Shown in pieces: positions 1 through 5,241 of a DNA stretch of 5,266 nucleotides (positions within the stretch are counted from its first letter, which is position 1; each line of letters starts with the position of its first letter). The notes under the pieces were generated by a model that saw only the letters and a list, made by a program, of their open reading frames with translations, was not told where the DNA came from and did no database searches. The position numbers and the translations under genes were made by a program. This DNA comes from Thiothrix sp. (GTDB taxonomy: Bacteria; Pseudomonadota; Gammaproteobacteria; Thiotrichales; Thiotrichaceae). Location: positions 1 through 5,266 of the forward strand of contig DRMA01000186.1 of assembly GCA_011375245.1 (NCBI GenBank). The letters run 5' to 3'.

Positions 1-95
1 GGTCGGTGTGCTAAGACGAACAAGCTGTTACAACATTGGCGAAGGGAATCAACCTCGCAAGAGGATTCGTTTTTTATTAGCGAATAACCACTTTT
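1..95 (+). ncRNA. 3' portion of IscB omega RNA (HEARO RNA), 5' part outside window
   Basis: IscB systems encode their guide-bearing omega RNA directly upstream of the nuclease ORF, with the guide at its 5' end. The bases before the truncated iscB fit this. A stem GAATC (46-50)/GATTC (64-68), with a 3-nt bulge (51-53), continues into CTC (54-56)/GAG (61-63) closed by a GCAA (GNRA) tetraloop at 57-60. A second perfect 5-bp stem, TTATT (74-78)/AATAA (83-87), with an AGCG loop follows a T-rich linker. The upstream segment (GTGCTAAGACGAAC and the GAAGGG before the first stem) looks like the conserved HEARO core, recognised from memory and not from a search. The 3' end is set just after the last hairpin and is uncertain by 10-15 bases. 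The guide and 5' domains lie upstream. If still transcribed, the RNA could in principle serve a full-length IscB elsewhere in the genome. Confidence 0.7.
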
Positions 96-96
96 T

Positions 97-101
97 AGGA
101 G
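97..101 (+). promoter_or_regulatory. Ribosome binding site of the truncated iscB
   Basis: AGGAG lies 9 bases before the ATG at 111. It is a good Shine-Dalgarno match and supports that start. It sits just 3' of the omega RNA hairpins, as expected where the RNA and the ORF share one transcript. Confidence 0.6.
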
Positions 102-110
102 CATTTTAGG

Positions 111-461
111 ATGAATGTATTTGTACTTAATCAACATGGCGAAGCCTTAATGCCTTGTAAACCGCAAAAAGCGAAAATACTACTACGAGCAGGAAAAGCA
201 CAGGTTATTAAACGTAATCCGTTTACGATACAACTTTGTTACGGTGCGACAGGCTATAAACAACCTCTCATATTGGGGGTTGATACAGGACATTCCACCA
301 TCGGTTTATCCGTTATTTCAGCAACACACGAGGTTTTTTCGGCAACAGCAACCTTACGCAATGATATTTCCAACAAAATGCAACAACGTAGCACTTATCA
401 TCCTCCCGCTAAAGCAGGAGGTTTTCAGTGGGAGGGCTTTTTAGTAAACCCAAACACCTGA
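111..461 (+). pseudogene. iscB: IscB RNA-guided nuclease, N-terminal fragment (internally deleted)
   Basis: IscB is the transposon-encoded, omega RNA-guided DNA nuclease ancestral to Cas9, normally about 400-500 residues with a split RuvC, an Arg-rich bridge helix and an HNH domain. This frame encodes 116 residues. Residues 1-96 are authentic: the PLMP-type N-terminal segment (EALMPCKPQKAKILLRAGKA at 11-30, then VIKRNPFTIQL) and RuvC-I (LILGVDTGHSTIGLSV, about 53-68, catalytic-type Asp58). The start of the bridge helix follows (TLRNDISNKMQQRSTY, ending at 96). Family members normally continue with an arginine-rich run after this Tyr. Here residues 97-116 are encoded by the right-end palindrome and its flank, so the deletion junction is near base 398/399. 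RuvC-II, RuvC-III and HNH are absent, so nuclease activity is not possible. The short product may still be translated from a good RBS, but I see no evidence of function. Confidence 0.85.
402..421 (+). repeat. Imperfect palindrome at IS200/IS605-type right end
   Basis: CCTCC (402-406) pairs with GGAGG (417-421) and GC (408-409) with GC (414-415). The loop is TAAA, and there is one C407/A416 mismatch inside the stem. A hairpin with an internal mismatch is the type of subterminal structure that Y1 HUH transposases (TnpA) recognise on single-stranded DNA at IS200/IS605 ends. It is followed by TTTT (422-425), so as RNA it could also act as a weak intrinsic terminator, separating element transcription from aroE. 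It overlaps the 3' end of the truncated iscB frame, as expected if a deletion brought the end of the element up to the remaining 5' part of the gene. Confidence 0.75.
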
Positions 462-508
462 TCTGATAAAGTGTGAGGAATCGTAGACTCGTAAAGAATT
501 AAATAACC

Positions 509-518
509 AAGGACAGGT
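509..518 (+). promoter_or_regulatory. Ribosome binding site of aroE
   Basis: AAGGACAGGT contains two Shine-Dalgarno-like cores: AAGGA, 10 bases before the ATG at 524, and AGG, 6 bases before it. This fixes the aroE start. The same 10-mer precedes the gene starting at 5242. I found no convincing sigma-70 promoter between the IscB relic and aroE. Confidence 0.6.
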
Positions 519-523
519 AAAAT

Positions 524-1351
524 ATGAAGGACCATTATGCTGTTATCGGCAATCCCATTGAACATAGTAAATCACCCTTAATACAGTCATATTTTGCCAA
601 TGAGACACAGCAGTTTATGGACTATACTACTTTGCTATCACCGCTTGATGGTTTTGAGCAGACGGTTAGGCAATTCTTTCAACAACACGGTAAAGGATTA
701 AATGTAACCGTGCCTTTTAAGCTGGAAGCATGGAATTTATGTGATGAGTTAAGCGATTATGCTCAACAGGCAGGAGCAGTTAACACCTTGTTCTATCAGG
801 ATGATGGTCGTATTTACGGTGCAAATACGGATGGTCTTGGTATTGTACGTGATTTGATGGTGAATAATGGTGTTACTTTGCAAGGTAAGCGTATTCTTAT
901 CTTGGGCGCTGGTGGTGCTGTGCGAGGTATTTTACAACCGATTATGCAGCAGCAACCTGAGCAGGTATTTATTGCAAATCGTACTGCTGCCAAAGCTGAG
1001 AAACTCGTTGAGCATTTTGCATCTTTTCAATCAGTGATAAGTACGCTTAATGGTGGTGGTTATGAGGAAATTCCTTTGCAATCCTTTGACCTTATTATCA
1101 ATGGTACTGCCGCGAGTCTCAATGGAATGCTACCACCTATACCCGTGGAATGTTGTCAAAATATGCAGTGTTGTTACGATATGATGTATTCGGACAAGCC
1201 GACTCCCTTTGTGCAATGGGGGCGAGATAATCATGCCGTATTAGCACTTGATGGTCTTGGTATGCTAATTGAACAGGCCGCAGAGTCTTTTCAACTTTGG
1301 CGAGGTATTAGACCCAATACAGCACCTGTATTTCATTTGTTACGACCATAA
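524..1351 (+). CDS. aroE: Shikimate dehydrogenase (NADP+)
   Basis: AroE catalyses the reversible NADPH-dependent reduction of 3-dehydroshikimate to shikimate, the fourth step of the chorismate pathway, in the cytoplasm. The 275-residue product is full length (about 270 is usual). The N-terminal substrate domain has GNPIEHSKSP (9-18; Ser15 and Ser17 are the shikimate-carboxylate-binding serines) and NVTVPFK (60-66; Lys66 catalytic). It also has AGAVNT (83-88; Asn87) and ANTDG (100-104; Asp103, the catalytic partner). The Rossmann half shows GAGGAVRG (128-135) and NRT (152-154), the NADP 2'-phosphate clamp, then NGTAAS (193-198), where family members usually have NATS. YDMMY (218-222) and GLGMLIEQAAESFQLWRG (244-261) complete the C-terminal fold. 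An unusual Cys210-Cys211/Cys216-Cys217 double pair precedes YDMMY. The start is set by the RBS at 509-518. recQ follows 37 bases after the stop, so the two genes are probably co-transcribed. The gene begins about 75 bases after the IscB relic and appears intact. Confidence 0.96.
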   Translation: MKDHYAVIGNPIEHSKSPLIQSYFANETQQFMDYTTLLSPLDGFEQTVRQFFQQHGKGLNVTVPFKLEAWNLCDELSDYAQQAGAVNTLFYQDDGRIYGANTDGLGIVRDLMVNNGVTLQGKRILILGAGGAVRGILQPIMQQQPEQVFIANRTAAKAEKLVEHFASFQSVISTLNGGGYEEIPLQSFDLIINGTAASLNGMLPPIPVECCQNMQCCYDMMYSDKPTPFVQWGRDNHAVLALDGLGMLIEQAAESFQLWRGIRPNTAPVFHLLRP

Positions 1352-1388
1352 GGTCTTTTATACTTATTTCCTTTATAAAGATAGCTCT

Positions 1389-3515
1389 ATGCAACGCGCT
1401 TTGGATGTCCTTAAAACAACCTTTGGTTATCAAGCTTTTCGGTATAATCAAGCCGATATTATTCAAGCTGTTTTAGATAATAAAGATGCCTTTGTCTTGA
1501 TGCCAACAGGAGGAGGGAAATCATTATGCTACCAAATCCCTGCCTTGGTACTTGAAGGGGTAGGTATTGTTGTTTCACCATTAATTGCTTTGATGCAAGA
1601 CCAAGTGGATGCTTTGTCTCAGCTTGGTATTCGTGCTTCTTTTATCAATTCATCACAAAGTATTGTCGAGCGGCAGTGGGTGGAAGACGCATTACAGCGG
1701 GGTGAAATTGATATTCTTTACGTTGCCCCTGAGCGTCTATTGCAAGAATCAACATTGCGTTTGTTAGATTGTTGTAAATTATCTTTATTTGCTATTGATG
1801 AAGCACATTGTGTATCACAGTGGGGACATGATTTTAGAAAAGAATACCAGCAACTTTATATTCTTGCTGAGCGTTATCCCCATGTGCCACGCCTTGCATT
1901 GACTGCAACGGCCGATGCAAGAACGCGTGAAGAGATTATTAAGCAGCTTAATCTCTATCAGGCAGAAAACTATGTGAATAGTTTTGATCGTCCAAATATT
2001 CATTACTCAATTACTGAAAGCAGTGGTAATGCGCGTGCAAAATTATTGAAGTTCATTGCTACTGATCATGATGGGCAAGCAGGTATTGTTTACTGTTTGT
2101 CACGTAAAAAAGTGGAAGCGATTGCAGAGTGGTTAATGCAGCAAGGACATAATGCCTTGCCTTATCATGCAGGTTTAGCAGCGGATGTTCGACGCGTTAA
2201 TCAACAACGTTTTTTGCGTGAAGAAGGCATTATCATTGTAGCTACCATTGCATTTGGTATGGGGATTGATAAGCCTGATGTGCGTTTTGTTGCCCATTTA
2301 AGCTTGCCGAAAAATATCGAGGCTTATTATCAGGAAACAGGGCGAGCAGGACGTGATGGTAAACCTGCCTATGCATGGATGAATTATGGGCTGCAAGATG
2401 TTATTTTATTGCGTCAAATGTTGGATAATTCTGATGCTGAAGAGCTATTCAAACGTGTTACTCAGCAAAAATTACAAGCATTATTAGGCTTGTGTGAATT
2501 AGCCACTTGTCGGCGACAGGCAATTCTTGCTTACTTTGATGAGCAAATGCAAGAGCCATGTGGTAATTGTGATAATTGCAAAAATCCACCTGAAACATGG
2601 GATGCAACGGTAGCAGCGCAAAAAGCATTATCTTGTGTGTATCGTACTGAGCAGCGTTTTGGTGTGGGGTATGTTATTGATGTTTTGGTTGGTAAAACCG
2701 ATGAACGCATAATTCGCAATGGTCATGACAAGGTGAGTACATGGGGGCTTGGTCAAGAACTAAAGCAGGTAGAATGGCGTGGTTTATTTCGGGAACTTAT
2801 TGCGCTCAATTTTCTGCGGGTAGACATGGAATATGGTTCGCTTAAGTTAACTGAAAAATCAAGATCATTATTGCGTGCTGACATTATTTTTATGGCGCGT
2901 AAGCAGCGTAAGATAGAAAAATCGAATAAAACAGTAACGAAAAAGACAACAACAAAAGTACGTTCCTTTGATGTTGTACTGCGAGAAAATTTGCGTCTAT
3001 TGCGTAATCGTTTGGCAGATGAGCAAGGTGTTCCTCCTTATATTATTTTTCATGATTCTGCCTTAGATGAAATGGCAAATAAGCGTCCTATGAGTGATCA
3101 AGCTTTTCTTGCTATTACAGGAGTAGGTCAGGTTAAACTTGATCGTTATGGTGAGGCATTCATGGAGGTGTTAAAGCAACATGAATTGCCAGCATCACTA
3201 AAGAATAAGCTTAGTGATACCGTTAATGAATCGCTATGGTTACATACACAAGGTCAATCAATTGAAGCTATTGCTGAACAGCGTGGTCTTAAACCAATGA
3301 CTATCTATGGGCATATGGCTGATGCTATTGGAGTAGGGCTTATTGGTTTTGATGAGGTGGTCTCAATAGGGATTGATGAGCGCGATGAAATAGAGGCAAT
3401 GATTTCTTATTTAAACATAAGTAATGGGGACGCAATGAAACCGTTGTTTGATGCACTGGATGAACAATATAATTATGGCTTGTTAAAGTGTGTGTTGATG
3501 GCAATGGGACGTTAG
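1389..3515 (+). CDS. recQ: ATP-dependent DNA helicase RecQ with C-terminal helix-turn-helix extension
   Basis: RecQ is a 3'-to-5' SF2 DNA helicase acting in RecF-pathway recombination, stalled-fork processing and suppression of illegitimate recombination. The 708-residue product shows MPTGGGKS (38-45, Walker A), DEAHCVSQWGHDFR (137-150, Walker B plus the aromatic-rich loop), and LTATA (171-175, motif III). It also has IVYCLSRKK (233-241, motif IV), ATIAFGMGIDKPDVRF (285-300, motif V) and QETGRAGRDG (315-324, motif VI). The zinc-binding cysteines are Cys374, Cys391, Cys394 and Cys397. The RQC winged-helix lies at about 405-515 and the HRDC domain at about 527-600. Residues 605-708 are an extra segment with an HTH-like core (SIEAIAEQRGLKPMTIYGHM), matching the HTH_40-type tail of RecQs longer than the 609-residue E. 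coli protein. The frame stays open to an ATG at 1269 inside aroE. The start at 1389 is preferred because the family N-terminus (LDVLKTTFGYQAFR) begins right after it. Its RBS is weak (AAAGATAG), so translation may be coupled to aroE. Confidence 0.95.
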   Translation: MQRALDVLKTTFGYQAFRYNQADIIQAVLDNKDAFVLMPTGGGKSLCYQIPALVLEGVGIVVSPLIALMQDQVDALSQLGIRASFINSSQSIVERQWVEDALQRGEIDILYVAPERLLQESTLRLLDCCKLSLFAIDEAHCVSQWGHDFRKEYQQLYILAERYPHVPRLALTATADARTREEIIKQLNLYQAENYVNSFDRPNIHYSITESSGNARAKLLKFIATDHDGQAGIVYCLSRKKVEAIAEWLMQQGHNALPYHAGLAADVRRVNQQRFLREEGIIIVATIAFGMGIDKPDVRFVAHLSLPKNIEAYYQETGRAGRDGKPAYAWMNYGLQDVILLRQMLDNSDAEELFKRVTQQKLQALLGLCELATCRRQAILAYFDEQMQEPCGNCDNCKNPPETWDATVAAQKALSCVYRTEQRFGVGYVIDVLVGKTDERIIRNGHDKVSTWGLGQELKQVEWRGLFRELIALNFLRVDMEYGSLKLTEKSRSLLRADIIFMARKQRKIEKSNKTVTKKTTTKVRSFDVVLRENLRLLRNRLADEQGVPPYIIFHDSALDEMANKRPMSDQAFLAITGVGQVKLDRYGEAFMEVLKQHELPASLKNKLSDTVNESLWLHTQGQSIEAIAEQRGLKPMTIYGHMADAIGVGLIGFDEVVSIGIDERDEIEAMISYLNISNGDAMKPLFDALDEQYNYGLLKCVLMAMGR

Positions 3516-3531
3516 GTTGTTTTTTATCTAA

Positions 3532-4884
3532 TTATTTTTTGCCTTCCAAAGCGTTAGTGAGTAATTGCTTTTGTTTAAAATGTTTTCGGTTCATTGGTGG
3601 TGTTGATCTCATCAACATAAGACCAATGACTGAGGATAAAGAAACAGTAATTACTAGTTTGGGTAAAAGTGTTTTCCAGTTAATATCAGCAAAGATCGGT
3701 GCTTCTGTGATAATAGCGGTTACCCATAATAAAATACTGGCAAGACTAATAATAATAGCAGTGTAAAGCAATATTCCCCCGAATTGATTTACTTTTTTCC
3801 ACTGTTTTTGTGTTTCTATTATCTTTTTGACATAGCGTGTTTGGCTCATGGTTAATTGCTTATTAGCAATGGTGTTAAGCTGCTTGATGATTTTTTTACT
3901 AATCTTTTCAACGTTACATAGCACAGGATATGTTTGATGGCTCAATAATGCTTGATAAGATTGAAAGTCATTATTAAAAAATGCTTCTTTGTCGAATTCT
4001 TCAGGGAGTTCTGCTTGGTAAAAATGACTTGCTTGCCATTGTTTGTAGGCACATTTTTTTATTTGTTCGAGTTTTTCTATATGAAAGCGTAAGAGCAGAC
4101 TTTGTATGTTTTTGTAGGGGTGCAAGAGTTCATCAATTTGTGTGTAGATGTAGTATAAGGGGTTACGTCTAATAAGCTTTTGTAACATAATTTGCTGTTT
4201 ATAAGAGGCATCTATAAGGCAGTTGAATTGTATTGATTCAAAAATAGATTGAGGGCACTCTTGCTCTGTTGGAGAAAACTTAATGGCGGCTTGTATGCTT
4301 TCTAAGGCTTCTTTATTTTTACCAAGGATGAGTTGAGTATAAGCAAGATAGCGTAGTATTAAGTTTATTAGTGGGCTTTTTTCTTGTAAGGCGTAGTCAG
4401 CAGCTTGTATTAACTCTTGTTCTGCTTTTTGCATATCTTGGTCAACATGAAAGTATACCCATGCCATATCGAATACTATCCAAAAGTTGCTTGGGTTGGC
4501 TTTTATTTGTCTGTGTAGTTTGACTTTTATATCATTTATTTGCTTGCTGGAGTCATCTTTCAAGGCATTCTGTAATGAGTTATGTAAACTAACAGCTTCT
4601 TGGTCTAGATTGCTATGGGGATCATGTTTATAAGCTTTATAGTATTCCGAGCGAGCCTGTTCAAGTTCTCTGCTTTTATCAACAATAGTTGAAGTGGTTT
4701 TAAGTAGCTCTATTTTAAGTGATTTTAGACTGCCTGAGTTTAATTTTTCTTGTGTTAGTTTATAACATAATACTTGTTGTAAGGCGTTGTTGGTTTGCTG
4801 TTGGTTAAAGCCTAATAAATAGGCATGAGATTCAAGATAAAGACGTTGAAAGCCATAGCGTGGCTGACAAAGTATATCCGTCAT
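3532..4884 (-). CDS. Unrecognised TPR-like repeat protein with C-terminal two-helix membrane anchor
   Basis: I do not recognise this family. Counted from the ATG at 4884, the product has 450 residues and no signal peptide. Residues about 49-87 are charged and helical, possibly coiled coil. Two TPR-like helix pairs follow. Residues about 130-165 contain FWIVFDMAWVYFHV and AEQELIQAADYALQ. Residues about 173-206 contain LRYLAYTQLILGKNKEALES then IQAAIKFSP, a near-classic TPR. More helical sequence leads to two hydrophobic segments, 368-393 (GGILLYTAIIISLASILLWV core) and about 407-425 (LVITVSLSSVIGLMLM), joined by a short acidic loop. Basic residues before the first helix and in the tail (NRKHFKQKQ) suggest that the TPR part and the C-terminus are cytoplasmic. 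An upstream in-frame ATG at 4923 (13 residues longer) lacks a Shine-Dalgarno and lies almost at the predicted transcription start. The 4884 start has AAGG at good spacing. The gene converges on recQ across 16 bases. A scaffold or adaptor role is a guess from the TPRs alone. Confidence 0.85.
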   Translation of the reverse strand: MTDILCQPRYGFQRLYLESHAYLLGFNQQQTNNALQQVLCYKLTQEKLNSGSLKSLKIELLKTTSTIVDKSRELEQARSEYYKAYKHDPHSNLDQEAVSLHNSLQNALKDDSSKQINDIKVKLHRQIKANPSNFWIVFDMAWVYFHVDQDMQKAEQELIQAADYALQEKSPLINLILRYLAYTQLILGKNKEALESIQAAIKFSPTEQECPQSIFESIQFNCLIDASYKQQIMLQKLIRRNPLYYIYTQIDELLHPYKNIQSLLLRFHIEKLEQIKKCAYKQWQASHFYQAELPEEFDKEAFFNNDFQSYQALLSHQTYPVLCNVEKISKKIIKQLNTIANKQLTMSQTRYVKKIIETQKQWKKVNQFGGILLYTAIIISLASILLWVTAIITEAPIFADINWKTLLPKLVITVSLSSVIGLMLMRSTPPMNRKHFKQKQLLTNALEGKK

Positions 4885-4890
4885 AGTATG

Positions 4891-4896
4891 CCTTAT
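4891..4896 (-). promoter_or_regulatory. Ribosome binding site deciding the start of the TPR/two-TM gene
   Basis: On the minus strand this reads ATAAGG. The AAGG core ends 6 bases before the ATG at 4884. The alternative ATG at 4923 is preceded by TTTTCCTT, with no purine-rich site, so this RBS favours the shorter product. Confidence 0.55.
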
Positions 4897-4932
4897 TGGG
4901 GGGTTATTATTATGGACGCTCATAAGGAAAAT

Positions 4933-4938
4933 ATTATA
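4933..4938 (-). promoter_or_regulatory. Candidate -10 box for the TPR/two-TM gene
   Basis: The minus strand reads a perfect TATAAT here. At 17 bases upstream the -35 position reads GATATT, a poor match to TTGACA, so the promoter would depend on the -10 or an activator. Transcription would begin near 4926. That leaves about 40 bases of leader before the ATG at 4884 but almost none before the ATG at 4923, again favouring the inner start. Confidence 0.4.
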
Positions 4939-5021
4939 GGTATTTGGAATAAACTAATATCTTTAGAGGTATAAAGTTCGTTTTTTGTACGATAAGTGGC
5001 GATTTATAAAGGTCATACTAA

Positions 5022-5147
5022 ATGGCAAAAAATGTTATTGCAGTGATTTATATGTGTTATTACCATTTATCAGTATTTAGGCAAGTTTTAGTATCAAAGG
5101 CATATTTTTTAGTAGAGGAGAAGAGTAGAGTCAGCTCATCTATTTAA
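5022..5147 (+). CDS. Possible small ORF, 41 residues, hydrophobic N-terminal half
   Basis: The ATG at 5022 opens a 41-residue frame ending in TAA at 5145-5147. AAAGG at 5008-5012 lies 9 bases upstream, an acceptable though slightly long spacing. The product begins MAKNVIAVIYMCYYHLSVF. This is a hydrophobic, aromatic-rich stretch too interrupted (Lys, His, Arg) to be a confident membrane helix, and it is followed by a charged tail (LVEEKSRVSSSI). The stop is followed at once by a T7 run. I recognise no family. Frames of this length arise by chance in AT-rich spacers, so this is a candidate only. Confidence 0.25.
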   Translation: MAKNVIAVIYMCYYHLSVFRQVLVSKAYFLVEEKSRVSSSI

Positions 5148-5154
5148 TTTTTTT
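5124..5154 (+). terminator. Weak terminator-like hairpin with T-run
   Basis: TAGA (5126-5129) pairs with TCTA (5139-5142) and G5130 with C5137, with A5138 bulged and a six-base loop. A G-T and an A-T pair can extend the foot. After TAA comes TTTTTTT (5148-5154). The stem is short and AT-rich, so its efficiency would be low. If real, it would end a transcript of the small ORF at 5022-5147. Confidence 0.25.
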
Positions 5155-5196
5155 ATTATGCTAGCTATTTGTATTAGGAATAAGGTTATTGAATCC

Positions 5197-5224
5197 TTGT
5201 TCTCTAGCTTGCGAGGGGCATAAT
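5197..5224 (+). promoter_or_regulatory. Weak sigma-70-like promoter candidate before the gene at 5242
   Basis: TTGTTC (5197-5202) and CATAAT (5219-5224, five of six matches to TATAAT) are separated by 16 bases. The predicted start near 5231 would give a leader of only about 11 bases containing the Shine-Dalgarno, which is tight. The true promoter may lie further upstream. Confidence 0.3.
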
Positions 5225-5241
5225 TCTACTAAGGACAGGTC

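Larger units (their letters stand above)
1..446 (+). mobile_element. Decayed IS200/IS605-superfamily (IscB-type) element, right part
   Basis: The order omega RNA 3' portion, truncated iscB, imperfect palindrome is that of an IscB-carrying IS200/IS605-group element read from inside towards its right end. The left end and any tnpA are not in the window. The right boundary is approximate: I place it after the T-rich segment that follows the palindrome (GGGCTTTTTAGTAAA, about 432-446), because related elements often end in such a sequence. No target-site duplication is expected, since this superfamily transposes as single-stranded DNA without making one. The coding part has lost most of iscB, so the copy is non-autonomous and could move only if a TnpA acted in trans. 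The family assignment is firm; the exact ends are inferred. Confidence 0.75.
4924..5241. other. AT-rich divergent spacer between the TPR gene and the next gene
   Basis: This 318-base stretch separates two divergently oriented genes and holds no long reading frame. It contains the minus-strand -10 candidate (4933-4938), a possible 41-codon plus-strand ORF (5022-5147) and a weak hairpin with a T7 run (5124-5154). It also contains promoter-like hexamers before the gene at 5242 (TTGTTC at 5197-5202, 16 bases, CATAAT at 5219-5224). I see no tRNA, no riboswitch that I recognise and no tandem repeats. Confidence 0.6.

Noticed and set aside
244..444. Plus-strand frame of 66 codons
   Set aside because: It overlaps the clear iscB frame in another phase, has no recognisable motif and has no RBS.
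447..508. Promoter for aroE, such as TAGACT at 485-490 as a -35
   Set aside because: No acceptable -10 lies at 16-18 bases, and other TA-rich hexamers lack a partner.
1269..1388. 40-codon N-terminal extension of recQ starting at ATG 1269
   Set aside because: It lies mostly inside the 3' end of aroE and does not resemble any RecQ N-terminus. The conserved helicase start begins right after the ATG at 1389.
1815..2003. Minus-strand frame of 62 codons within recQ
   Set aside because: It is antisense to conserved helicase coding sequence, with no RBS or domain.
2531..2719. Minus-strand frame of 62 codons within recQ
   Set aside because: It is antisense to the zinc-binding/RQC region, a compositional shadow of a real gene.
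3548..3571. Possible bidirectional terminator AAAGC ... GCTTT after recQ
   Set aside because: It is only a 5-bp AT-rich stem with a 14-base loop, inside the coding sequence of the TPR gene. Too weak to support.
3488..3766. Plus-strand frame of 92 codons at the recQ end
   Set aside because: It is antisense to the membrane-helix region of the TPR gene. Its hydrophobicity mirrors those helices and it overlaps the recQ end.
3981..4172. Plus-strand frame of 63 codons opposite the TPR gene
   Set aside because: It is antisense to the TPR gene, with no conserved features.
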